A DNA stretch of 21,904 nucleotides from Chloroflexota bacterium. GTDB taxonomy: Bacteria; Chloroflexota; Dehalococcoidia; SM23-28-2; RBG-16-64-32. A model generated the notes under the pieces. It was given only the letters and a program-made list of their open reading frames with translations. It searched no databases and had not been told where the DNA came from. The stretch is from contig JADFRV010000013.1 of the NCBI GenBank assembly GCA_022561095.1, forward strand, positions 1 through 21,904. Reading direction: 5' to 3'. Both the position numbers and the translations under genes were made by a program. Of the stretch, positions 6,442-14,548 are shown one piece after another; within the stretch, counting starts at the first letter, position 1; the number at the start of each line of letters is the position of its first letter.

Positions 6442-7155
6442 ATGGCAACCAAGATCACCAGAGACGACGTCCAAAGGATGCTCAACGAGGGAGCGCAGCT
6501 TGTCGATCCGCTCCCGGAGGCTGAGTACGCCGAAGAACATATCACAGGCGCCATCAACCTCCCGCTCAAGAAGCTCAACCGGGAGACCACCGCGCAACTG
6601 CGGCAGGGCCAGCCCGTAATCGTTTACTGTTACGATCTTGAGTGAGACATCAGCCCTAGGGCCGCGTCGCGGCTCGAGAACCTTGGTTTCGCCGACGTAT
6701 ACGATTACTTCCCGGGCAAGGCGGACTGGGCGGTCAACGGGCTGCCGATGGAGGGTCGGACCGCGGGACGGCGTCGCGCCATCCACGTCGCTCGCAAGGA
6801 CATCCCCACCTGCGGTGCCGCTGAGCAGCTCGGAGACGTTCGCGATCGGGTGCGGGCGGCGGGCCATGGCCAGTGCATCGTCGTGAACGGTGAGGGCGTG
6901 GTGTTTGGCCGTCTCCGCCGGAAGGCCTGGGAGAACGACCCCAATGCGGCCGTCGAAGACGTCATGGAGCTTGGTCCCGCCACAATCAGGCCGGACGCCT
7001 TCCTGCATGAGATCGTTGGGCGCCTCGAGACGCGCAAGATCGGGAGCATACTCGTCACGTCATACGGGTCGCACGAGGGCGGCCGGCTCCTCGGGGTCCT
7101 GTTTCGCGAGGACGTCGAGCGGGTCCTGGCCGAACACGACGGAGGAGCGAAATGA
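6442..7155 (+). CDS. Rhodanese-CBS protein with in-frame TGA: candidate selenoprotein
   Basis: One frame of 238 codons is broken only by TGA at 6643-6645 (codon 68). Before it lies the first half of a rhodanese domain (VDPLPEAEY, HITGAINLPL, VIVYCYD). After it the same frame continues with DISPRAASRLENLGF and VYDYFPGKADWAVNGLP, completing the domain at about residue 105. Two CBS-like repeats follow to residue 237 (for example GRLLGVLFREDVERVL). Related rhodanese-CBS proteins, from memory, read YCYD.QCD.SPRAA, so the TGA sits exactly on a Cys. A strong hairpin follows at 6656-6678. Translated as Sec, the pair would be Cys62 (YCYD) and Sec68 in the active-site loop. The 3' part has an ATG at 6748 but no ribosome site before it, arguing against two genes. 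Ribosome site GGGAGGA lies at 6432-6438, and the stop overlaps transketolase in ATGA. The alternative is a nonsense mutation or sequence error. Confidence 0.7.
6656..6678 (+). promoter_or_regulatory. Candidate bacterial SECIS-like stem-loop downstream of the in-frame TGA
   Basis: GGGCCGC (6659-6665) pairs with GCGGCTC (6669-6675) over 7 bp including one G-U, with apical loop GUC. Below an A-G mismatch, CT (6656-6657) pairs with AG (6677-6678). The loop G is 21 bases past the TGA. Bacterial SECIS elements are stem-loops inside the coding region shortly after UGA, with a G (often GU) at the apex. Position and apex fit that description; the high G+C makes a chance hairpin possible. Confidence 0.5.
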
Positions 7156-9194
7156 CGGACGAAGCCGACCTTGAGCTTAGACCAGACGTTAGGGTGCACG
7201 CCCACGGCGAGGGGACCGTGCATGCGCACCCGTCGGATGATCTCGAGCAGCTCTGCATCAACACGATACGCACGCTGGCGATGGACGCCGTGCAGCAGGC
7301 CAACTCCGGACACCCCGGCACGCCGATGGGGCTAGCACCGCTCGCCTACGTGCTGTGGACCCGGTATCTGAAGCACAATCCAAGGGATCCCTCCTGGCCC
7401 AATCGCGACCGCTTCGTCCTGTCGGTCGGGCACGCCTCGATGCTGCTCTACGCGCTCCTGCACCTGACCGGCTACGACCTGAGCCTGGACGAGCTGAAGC
7501 GCTTCCGGCAGTGGGGCTCCTTGACGCCGGGCCATCCGGAATACGGCCACACGCCGGGGGTGGAGGTGACGACGGGCCCCTTGGGCCAGGGCATCTCCAA
7601 CGCCGTGGGCCTCGCCATAGCGGAGCGGATGCTTGCGGAGCGGTTCAACCGGGCCGGCCACAACATCGTAGACCACTACACCTACGTGATCGCCGGCGAC
7701 GGCGACCTGATGGAGGGCGTGTCGGCGGAGGCGTGCTCGCTGGCGGGGAACCTGCACCTGGGCAAGCTCATCGTCTTCTACGACGACAACCACATCACGA
7801 TCGAGGGCTCCACCGACCTCGCGTTCTGCGAGAGCGTAGCCGACCGCTTCCGGGCCTACGGCTGGCACGTCCTCCGGATCGAGGACGGGAACGACCTGAC
7901 GGAGATCGACAGGGTGATCGATGAGGCCCGCACCGGCGGAGAGCACCCGACGCTAGTGGTGATCAGAACCCACATAGCGTACGGCTCGCCCAACAAGCAG
8001 GACACGGCGGCGGCGCACGGCGCGCCCTTGGGCGAGGAGGAGGTGCTGGCCACCAAGCGAAATCTCGGCTGGCCGTACGATGAGCCGTTCACGGTGCCGG
8101 AGGAGGCGCTGGCGGTGTTCCGTCGTGCGCTGGAAGCGGGAGACGAGGCCCAGCGGGAGTGGAACGGTACGCTGTCCGCATACGCCAGCGACGACCATGA
8201 GCCAGCGGCGGAGTTCCAGAGAACGCTGGCCGGGAAGCTGCCGGACGGCTGGCAGCGCGCCCTGCCGAAGTTCGAGGTGGGTGGGCAGATGGCGACCCGC
8301 GCCGCCTCGGGGGCGGTGCTCAACGCCATCGCCGAGAGCGTGCCGGAGCTGGTGGGCGGCTCCGCCGACCTCGCACCCTCCACGGACACCTACCTCAAGG
8401 GCTACGGGGACATCGCCTGCGAAGAGTTCGCGGGGCGAAACTTCCACTTCGGCGTGCGGGAGCACGCCATGGGCTCAGTGCTGAACGGTATTACCCTCCA
8501 TGGTGGCTTCCGTATATACGGTGGGACGTTCCTGGTCTTCTCCGACTACATGCGCCCACCCATCCGGATGGCGGCTGTGATGGGGCTGCCGGTGGTCTTC
8601 GTGTACACCCACGACTCCATCGGCATGGGAGAGGACGGCCCCACCCACCAGCCGGTGGAGCAGCTGGCAGGCCTGAGGGCGATACCGAACCTTGTGGTGC
8701 TGCGTCCGGCGGACGCCAACGAGACCGCCGCCGCCTGGCGAGTGGCGCTGGAGCGTAGCGACGGTCCCACCTTGCTCGCCCTCTCCCGGCAGAAGCTGCC
8801 CGTGCTGGAACCGCCCGCTGGCGGTGTAGCGAAGGGGGCCTACGTCGCCGCTGACGGCGACCGGGTGGTGCTCATCGGCACCGGCTCCGAGGTATCGCTC
8901 TGCCTCGCCGCCCGCGACGTCCTGTCCAAGGAAGGGGTCTCGGCCCGCGTGGTATCCATGCCCTCCTGGGAGCTGTTCCGACAGCAGCCGCAGACCTACC
9001 GCGACGAGGTCCTGCGTCCGGGCCTCCCCCGGCTCGCCGTCGAGGCGGCCTCGCCGCTGGGCTGGCGCGAGTGGGCCGACGCGACGGTCACGCTGGACCG
9101 CTTCGGGGCTTCGGCGCCGGGAAACGTAGTGCTCGAGAAGCTCGGGTTTACGGCCGAGGCGGTGGCGTCGAAGGCGCGGGAGCTGCTGCGATGA
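7152..9194 (+). CDS. tkt: Transketolase
   Basis: The 680-residue thiamine diphosphate enzyme transfers two-carbon units between ketose and aldose phosphates in the non-oxidative pentose phosphate pathway. Length and architecture are normal. The N-terminal domain carries ANSGHPGTPMG (about 50-60), GPLGQGISNAVGLAIAER (about 141-158) and the ThDP/Mg site GDGDLMEG (about 181-188) with a downstream Asn in YDDNH. The pyrimidine domain contains GVREHAMG and the substrate-loop HDSIGMGEDGPTHQP. The first 30 residues are an unusual His-rich extension (VRVHAHGEGTVHAHPSD) before the normal start of homology. The ATG overlaps the stop of the rhodanese-CBS gene (ATGA) and its own stop overlaps the rpiB start, so it is coupled on both sides. 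Confidence 0.97.
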   Translation: MTDEADLELRPDVRVHAHGEGTVHAHPSDDLEQLCINTIRTLAMDAVQQANSGHPGTPMGLAPLAYVLWTRYLKHNPRDPSWPNRDRFVLSVGHASMLLYALLHLTGYDLSLDELKRFRQWGSLTPGHPEYGHTPGVEVTTGPLGQGISNAVGLAIAERMLAERFNRAGHNIVDHYTYVIAGDGDLMEGVSAEACSLAGNLHLGKLIVFYDDNHITIEGSTDLAFCESVADRFRAYGWHVLRIEDGNDLTEIDRVIDEARTGGEHPTLVVIRTHIAYGSPNKQDTAAAHGAPLGEEEVLATKRNLGWPYDEPFTVPEEALAVFRRALEAGDEAQREWNGTLSAYASDDHEPAAEFQRTLAGKLPDGWQRALPKFEVGGQMATRAASGAVLNAIAESVPELVGGSADLAPSTDTYLKGYGDIACEEFAGRNFHFGVREHAMGSVLNGITLHGGFRIYGGTFLVFSDYMRPPIRMAAVMGLPVVFVYTHDSIGMGEDGPTHQPVEQLAGLRAIPNLVVLRPADANETAAAWRVALERSDGPTLLALSRQKLPVLEPPAGGVAKGAYVAADGDRVVLIGTGSEVSLCLAARDVLSKEGVSARVVSMPSWELFRQQPQTYRDEVLRPGLPRLAVEAASPLGWREWADATVTLDRFGASAPGNVVLEKLGFTAEAVASKARELLR

Positions 9195-9640
9195 GAGTCG
9201 CCATCGCCGCTGACCACGGTGGCTTCCCATTGAAAGGACGCTTGGCACAGGTACTCCGGGACTCCGGCCATGAGGTCGTGGACTTGGGAACGCACTCGAC
9301 AGAACCGGTGGACTATCCCGACTATGCCCGGGCGCTGGGGCGGGCGATCCTGGACGGCCAAGCCGAGCGGGGCGTCCTGATCTGCGGGTCGGGAGCCGGT
9401 GCCGCCATCGCCGCCAACAAGATGCGGGGTATCCGCGCCGCTCTGGCTCACGATACTTACACGGCCCATCAGATGGTGGAGCACGATGACGTGAACGTCT
9501 GTTGTTTGGGGGCTCGCGTGGTCGGCGCTGAGCTGGCGGCCGAGATCGTGAGCGCATTCCTTCCCGCCCGGTTCACCGGCGAGGAGCGCCACGTGCGCCG
9601 ACTTGGCAAGGTCCTGGAGATGGAGAAGGAGGGTAAATGA
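9191..9640 (+). CDS. rpiB: Ribose-5-phosphate isomerase B (RpiB/LacAB family)
   Basis: This 149-residue enzyme interconverts ribose-5-phosphate and ribulose-5-phosphate. The ATG at 9191 overlaps the transketolase stop and gives the normal family start MRVAIAADHGGF (Asp8, His9). The active-site loop is CGSGAGAAIAANK with Cys65 as the base; most family members have CGTGIGMSIAANK, so the loop is slightly divergent. RAALAHD and the conserved VNVCCLGARVVG follow. Length is typical. Other RpiB-like enzymes act on allose- or galactose-6-phosphate, but placement between transketolase and transaldolase makes ribose-5-phosphate the likely substrate. Its stop overlaps the next start (ATGA at 9637). Confidence 0.94.
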   Translation: MRVAIAADHGGFPLKGRLAQVLRDSGHEVVDLGTHSTEPVDYPDYARALGRAILDGQAERGVLICGSGAGAAIAANKMRGIRAALAHDTYTAHQMVEHDDVNVCCLGARVVGAELAAEIVSAFLPARFTGEERHVRRLGKVLEMEKEGK

Positions 9641-12237
9641 ACCCGTTGTTTCGGCTCAGATCCTTCGGGCAGAGCCCGTGGCTCGACTACATCCGTCGAG
9701 GCCTCATCACCTCCGGTGGCCTGCAGCGACTGATCGACGAGTACGCCGTCTCTGGCGTAACTTCGAACCCCACAATTTTGAACAAAGCCATCTCAGGCTC
9801 GACTGACTACGATGACGCCCTCCGCTCCCTCGTCGAGGGTGGTGAGCGCGACCCGAAGGCGATCTTCCTGCGCCTGGCGGTCGAGGACATCGGGATGGCA
9901 GCCGATGTCCTCCGCCCGGTCTACGACGACAGGAAGGGCGGCGACGGGTTCGTCAGCCTTGAGGTGTCGCCTAACCTGGCCCAAGACACAGAGGGCACGA
10001 TCCGGGAGGGGGTCAGCCTCTTCACCGAACTCGGGCGCCCCAACGTGATGATCAAGGTCCCCGGCACGCCGGAAGGTGTACCGGCGATCGAGGAGCTAAC
10101 GGCTCGGGGCGTCAACGTCAACGTGACGTTGCTTTTCGACGTGAAGGCGTACGAGCAGGCCGCGCTGGCCTACATAGCCGGTCTGGAGCGGCGGCTGGAG
10201 GCCGGCCAGTCCATCGAAGAGATCGCTGGTGTAGCGTCCTTCTTCGTCTCCAGAGTGGATACGGCGGTGGACGCGCTCCTGCCGGACGAGTCGCCCTTGC
10301 GGGGCAAGGTGGCCGTCGCCAACGCGAAGACGGCCTACCGCCTCTTCCGCAGCCTCTTCTCCGGCCCGCGCTGGGAGCGGCTGGCGGCGGCGGGGGGGCG
10401 CCTCCAGCGCCCGCTCTGGGCCTCCACGGGAACGAAGAACCCAAGCTACTCGGACGTCCTGTACGTCGAGGAGCTTATCGGCGCCCACACCGTGAACACG
10501 ATGCCGGAGAGCACGCTGTACGCCTTCGCCGACCACGGACGGCTGCGGTCGGCGCCGCCGGCGCTGGAGGCGGACCCGGAAGAGGCTGAGATGACCATCG
10601 GTATGCTGCCGGAGTTGGGCGTGGACCTGGACGCGGTGTTGGCCAAGCTGCTGGAAGATGGGCTGGCGGCGTTTCAGGGCGACTTCGAGAAGCTGCTGGC
10701 CGGGATCGAGGCGAAGTGCGAAAGGATCGTCTCGGCCGAGGGGCAGCCGCGGGTCAATGTGGGCTCGCTGGCGAAGCCGTTGGAGAAGCGTCTCTCCGGT
10801 CTGGATAAGGCGGGGGTTCCTCGGCGCATCTGGGCGCTGGACCACACCGTCTGGAAGCCGGACCCGACTGAGATTAGCGACCGCCTGGGCTGGCTGGCGC
10901 TGCCCGAGAAGATGCACGAGCATATGGACCAGTTGCAAGAGTTCGCCGAGAGCTGCGCCGGATTCGAGCGGATAGTCCTCCTGGGGATGGGCGGTTCCAG
11001 CCTGGCGCCGGAGGTGTTCTCGACGACGTTCGGGGGCAAGCCGTTGACCGCACTTGACACCACGCACCCGGAGGCGGTGCAGGCGGCGGAGAAGGGCGGT
11101 GAGCTCCGGAGCACTCTGTTCATAGTCGCCAGCAAATCGGGCGGAACGGTGGAGACGCTCTCCCACTTCGCTTATTTCTTCGACAAGGTGCAGGATGCCA
11201 GCCAGTTTGTCGCCATCACTGACCCCGGCACGCCGCTGGAGGCGCTGTCTCGTTCGAAGGGGTTCCGGCGGGTGTTCCTCAACCCAGCCGATATCGGCGG
11301 GCGCTACTCCGCCCTGTCGTACTTCGGCCTGGTACCGGCGGCGCTCATCGGCGTGGACGTACACGCCCTGTTGGACTCGGCGGAGGAGATGGCCAGCGCC
11401 TGCGCCGAGTGGGTGCCCGTTGGCGACAACCCGGGGCTCTGGCTGGGTGCGCTCATGGGCGAAGCCGCGAGAGCCGGGCGGGACAAGCTCACCCTCCTGA
11501 TTCCCGACGAGGTCACCGCCTTCGGCGCCTGGCTCGAACAGCTCATCGCCGAATCGACCGGAAAGGAAGACATAGGCATAGTGCCCGTGGATGGCGAGCC
11601 GCAGGGCCCGCCGGACGTCTACGGCGATGACCGCCTGTTCGTCTCCCTCGGTGTGGAGACTGCCCTGGAACCGTCCGTGGTCATCCCTTTCGAAGGCGCT
11701 GACAAGCTGGGGGCGGAGTTCTTCCGCTGGGAGTTCGCCACGGCGGTGGCCGGCCACGTCCTGGGCATCCACCCGTTCGATCAACCCAACGTCCAGGAGG
11801 CGAAGGACGCCACCCGCCGCCTGCTGGAGGCGGACGCCCTCCCAACGGAGCCGTATGACGACCTCGGGGCGCTCTTGGAGGCAGTACGCCCCGGCGACTA
11901 TCTGGCCATCCAGGCTTACCTGCCCCGCACTGCCGACAACTCGTCGAGGCTTCAGGCAGCCAGGATGAAGCTGCGCGATCATCTTCGCGTGGCGACCACT
12001 CTTGGCTTCGGCCCGCGCTTCCTCCACTCCACGGGCCAGCTCCACAAGGGAGGGCCGTCTACAGGCGTCTTCATCCAGGTCGTCGATGAGCCAACGCTGG
12101 ACCTGCCCATTCCGGGGAAGCCATACACGTTCAGACGTCTGCTCGACGCTCAGTCAGCAGGGGATCTGCAAGCGCTTCGGGCCCGTGACCGCCGGGTCGC
12201 CAGGGTCCGCCTATCAGACCTAGAGGAGGTTTTATAG
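9637..12237 (+). CDS. tal-pgi: Bifunctional transaldolase / glucose-6-phosphate isomerase fusion
   Basis: One 866-residue chain joins two enzymes. Residues 1 to about 365 are transaldolase: SNPTIL (43-48), Schiff-base Lys140 in VMIKVPGT, then GVNVNVTLLF, SFFVSRVDTAVD and ASTGTKNP. From about residue 390 a phosphoglucose isomerase follows, starting RIWALDHTVWKPDP, with GMGGSSLAPEVF near 449, SKSGGTVET near 499 and the phosphate/sugar segment around GGRYSALSYFGL. There is no stop or frameshift at the junction. Such fusions are known in several bacterial phyla. The fusion links fructose-6-phosphate made by transaldolase to glucose-6-phosphate for the oxidative branch encoded just downstream. The gnd start follows after two bases. 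Confidence 0.95.
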   Translation: MNPLFRLRSFGQSPWLDYIRRGLITSGGLQRLIDEYAVSGVTSNPTILNKAISGSTDYDDALRSLVEGGERDPKAIFLRLAVEDIGMAADVLRPVYDDRKGGDGFVSLEVSPNLAQDTEGTIREGVSLFTELGRPNVMIKVPGTPEGVPAIEELTARGVNVNVTLLFDVKAYEQAALAYIAGLERRLEAGQSIEEIAGVASFFVSRVDTAVDALLPDESPLRGKVAVANAKTAYRLFRSLFSGPRWERLAAAGGRLQRPLWASTGTKNPSYSDVLYVEELIGAHTVNTMPESTLYAFADHGRLRSAPPALEADPEEAEMTIGMLPELGVDLDAVLAKLLEDGLAAFQGDFEKLLAGIEAKCERIVSAEGQPRVNVGSLAKPLEKRLSGLDKAGVPRRIWALDHTVWKPDPTEISDRLGWLALPEKMHEHMDQLQEFAESCAGFERIVLLGMGGSSLAPEVFSTTFGGKPLTALDTTHPEAVQAAEKGGELRSTLFIVASKSGGTVETLSHFAYFFDKVQDASQFVAITDPGTPLEALSRSKGFRRVFLNPADIGGRYSALSYFGLVPAALIGVDVHALLDSAEEMASACAEWVPVGDNPGLWLGALMGEAARAGRDKLTLLIPDEVTAFGAWLEQLIAESTGKEDIGIVPVDGEPQGPPDVYGDDRLFVSLGVETALEPSVVIPFEGADKLGAEFFRWEFATAVAGHVLGIHPFDQPNVQEAKDATRRLLEADALPTEPYDDLGALLEAVRPGDYLAIQAYLPRTADNSSRLQAARMKLRDHLRVATTLGFGPRFLHSTGQLHKGGPSTGVFIQVVDEPTLDLPIPGKPYTFRRLLDAQSAGDLQALRARDRRVARVRLSDLEEVL

Positions 12238-12239
12238 TA

Positions 12240-13109
12240 ATGCAACTAGGCATCATCGGCCTCGGTCGCATGGGGGGGAACATGAGGGAGCGGCTGCGCC
12301 GCGGCGGCCACGAGGTCATCGGTTACCGCCGCAACCCGGAGATCGGGGACGTCGGTTCGCTCTCTGAGCTTGTCGATGGGCTCGCCGCTCCGCGGACAGT
12401 CTGGTTAATGATCCCGGCGGGTGACCCCACCGAGCGGACGATCCAGGAGCTGAAGGGTCTTCTCAAAGAGGGAGACCTGATCGTGGACGGCGGCAACTCC
12501 AACTTTCGCGACAGCATGAGGCGCGGCGCCGAGCTGGAGAAGCAGGGGCTGCTGTTCATGGACGCCGGCACCTCCGGCGGCATCTGGGGGCTGAAGATAG
12601 GCTACTGTCTCATGGTCGGCGGCAGCGACGAGGCGTTCCGGCGCGTCGAGCCCGCCCTCAAGACGCTGGCCCCGGAGGACGGCTACGCGCACGTGGGCCC
12701 GGTGGGCGCCGGCCACTTCACCAAGATGGTCCACAACGGCATCGAGTACGCGATGCTCCAGGCCTACGCCGAGGGGTTCGAGATCCTGGAGGCCTCGCAG
12801 TTCGACCTGGACCTGCACCAGCTCGCCGCTCTCTGGAACCACGGCAGCGTCGTGCGCTCCTGGCTGCTGGAGCTGGCGGAGAGCGCCTTCGACAAGGACC
12901 CGGACCTCTCCAAGATCCGCGGCTACGTGGAGGACTCCGGCGAGGGGCGCTGGACGGTGTTCGAGGCGATCAACGAGAACGTGCCGGCGCCGACCATCGC
13001 CGCCAGCCTGTTCGCCCGCTTCGCCTCGCGGCAGGACGACTCCTTCGCGATGAGGATGATAGCAGCCCTACGTAACGAGTTTGGCGGGCACGCCGTGAAG
13101 ACACAATGA
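12240..13109 (+). CDS. gnd: 6-phosphogluconate dehydrogenase, decarboxylating, short (GntZ/YqeC-like) type
   Basis: This 289-residue enzyme oxidises and decarboxylates 6-phosphogluconate to ribulose-5-phosphate. It belongs to the short class of about 300 residues, lacking the long C-terminal part of the 470-residue enzyme. Visible are the Rossmann GLGRMGGNM (7-15), VDGGNSNF (about 80-87), substrate loop GTSGGIWG (about 108-115) and catalytic HFTKMVHNGIEYAM (about 158-171) with Lys and Asn. After the second Rossmann strand the sequence is GYRRNP, whereas NAD-dependent short enzymes usually have an Asp there; the Arg pair suggests NADP use. GAGGAGG at 12222-12228 is the ribosome site. The stop overlaps the zwf start (ATGA at 13106), linking the two oxidative enzymes. 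Confidence 0.94.
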   Translation: MQLGIIGLGRMGGNMRERLRRGGHEVIGYRRNPEIGDVGSLSELVDGLAAPRTVWLMIPAGDPTERTIQELKGLLKEGDLIVDGGNSNFRDSMRRGAELEKQGLLFMDAGTSGGIWGLKIGYCLMVGGSDEAFRRVEPALKTLAPEDGYAHVGPVGAGHFTKMVHNGIEYAMLQAYAEGFEILEASQFDLDLHQLAALWNHGSVVRSWLLELAESAFDKDPDLSKIRGYVEDSGEGRWTVFEAINENVPAPTIAASLFARFASRQDDSFAMRMIAALRNEFGGHAVKTQ

Positions 13110-14521
13110 GCCTGGAACGGCCAGCGCCCCAGGACGTAATCGTAGTTGGGGCGTCCGGCGACCTGTCCCGCCGCAAGCTTATGCCCGCGCTCTACAACCT
13201 CGCAGCGAGCGATTTGTTGCCCAGTCGAGGGAGCATCATCGGCCTCGCCCCCGGCGACCTAGACGATGAACGCTTCCGGGAGTTCGCCCGGGGATCTATA
13301 GAGGAGTTCTCCCGCACCGGCTTTGACCAGGAATCTTGGGCCGGGCTTTCGTCCAGGCTGACGTTCGTTCGCCTGGACGAAGACGGTTATCAACGCCTGG
13401 CACAGCGCGCCCGCGAAAGCGAGCGGCTCATCTACCTGGCGGTGCCGCCCTCGGCGGTGCCGGAGATCGTCCGCAAGCTCGGCGCCGCCGGGCTGGCTTC
13501 GGGCACGCGCCTCGTCGTAGAGAAACCGTTTGGGAGGGACCTGGCCTCAGCGAAGGAGCTCAACAGCACCATCCACGATATCTTCGACGAGTCGCAGGTG
13601 TTCCGGATCGATCACTACCTGGGGAAGGAGACCGTCCAGAACATCCTCGTGTTCAGGTTCGGCAACGCGCTGTTCGAACGGGTCTGGAATCGCGATGCGA
13701 TTGACCACATGCAGATCACGGTGGCGGAGTCGATCGGAGTCGAGGGGCGCGGTGCGTTCTACGAGGAGGCGGGCGCCCTCCGTGATATCGTTCAGAACCA
13801 CGTCTTTCAGGTGCTCAGCCTCCTCGCGATGGAGCCACCGGTGTCGCTGGCGCCGGAGGCGGTACGGGACGAGAAGGCGAAGGTGTTCAGCGCCATGCGG
13901 CCTCTCGCTCCCGCCAAAACGGTCCGGGGCCAGTACGGCCCCGGCGCCATCGACGGAGAGCAAGTGCCCGGCTATCGAGAGGAGCCGGGAGTGGCGCCAG
14001 ACTCGGCGACGGAGACGTTCTTCGCCGCGCAGGTGGAGATCGACTCCTGGCGCTGGGCGGGGGTGCCGTTCTACCTGCGCACTGGAAAGCGGCTGCCGCG
14101 GCGGGCGACTGAGGTCTCGGTCGTGTTCCGGGACGTGCCACTGTGCTTCTTTGAAGGGACCGGCGTACAGGACCTCAGGCCCAATCATCTGGTGCTGCGG
14201 ATCCAGCCCGAGGAGGGGATCAACTTCAGCTTTGTCGCCAAGCAGCCGGGGCCGCAGGTGAGCGCTCAGCAGGTGAGCATGGACTTCTCCTACCGCGACT
14301 CATTCATGACCGAGCCGGCGGAGGCGTACGAGCGTCTCCTCCACGACGCGATGGACGGTGACCATACCCTGTTCGCGCGGGAGGACAGCGTTGAGCGAGG
14401 GTGGATGGTAGTGCAGCCGGCGCTGGAGAATCCCGCGCCGGTTTGCACGTATTCGGCCGGCAGTTGGGGACCGCCCGAAGCGGACGAGCTTATCGCGCCA
14501 CGAACCTGGCACCTCCGTTGA
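13106..14521 (+). CDS. zwf: Glucose-6-phosphate 1-dehydrogenase
   Basis: This 471-residue enzyme oxidises glucose-6-phosphate to 6-phosphogluconolactone with NADP (or NAD). It shows the nucleotide-binding GASGDLSRRKLMPALYNL starting at residue 15 and the substrate/catalytic RIDHYLGKE at 167-175 with His170 and Lys174. The family block FGNALFERVWNRDAIDHMQI follows, then GRGAFYEEAGALRDIVQNH. Length is normal. The start overlaps the gnd stop. The usual third partner, 6-phosphogluconolactonase, is not found beside it. A 27-base gap with AGGAAGGAAGG leads to the GH15 gene. Confidence 0.96.
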   Translation: MSLERPAPQDVIVVGASGDLSRRKLMPALYNLAASDLLPSRGSIIGLAPGDLDDERFREFARGSIEEFSRTGFDQESWAGLSSRLTFVRLDEDGYQRLAQRARESERLIYLAVPPSAVPEIVRKLGAAGLASGTRLVVEKPFGRDLASAKELNSTIHDIFDESQVFRIDHYLGKETVQNILVFRFGNALFERVWNRDAIDHMQITVAESIGVEGRGAFYEEAGALRDIVQNHVFQVLSLLAMEPPVSLAPEAVRDEKAKVFSAMRPLAPAKTVRGQYGPGAIDGEQVPGYREEPGVAPDSATETFFAAQVEIDSWRWAGVPFYLRTGKRLPRRATEVSVVFRDVPLCFFEGTGVQDLRPNHLVLRIQPEEGINFSFVAKQPGPQVSAQQVSMDFSYRDSFMTEPAEAYERLLHDAMDGDHTLFAREDSVERGWMVVQPALENPAPVCTYSAGSWGPPEADELIAPRTWHLR

Positions 14522-14548
14522 GGAAGGAAGGCAGGCGTAGATCGAGAG

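Noticed and set aside
6442..6645. A stand-alone 67-residue protein ending at the TGA, with a separate CBS gene from 6748
   Set aside because: The 67 residues stop in the middle of a rhodanese domain whose second half continues in the same frame, and the ATG at 6748 has no ribosome site before it.
8475..9557. 360-residue open frame on the - strand
   Set aside because: It is a shadow of transketolase and rpiB, with Arg/Pro/Gly-rich low-quality composition.
10096..12045. 649-residue open frame on the - strand
   Set aside because: It is antisense to the Tal-Pgi fusion, rich in Arg/His/Gln with no family resemblance, and is expected from high G+C codon bias.
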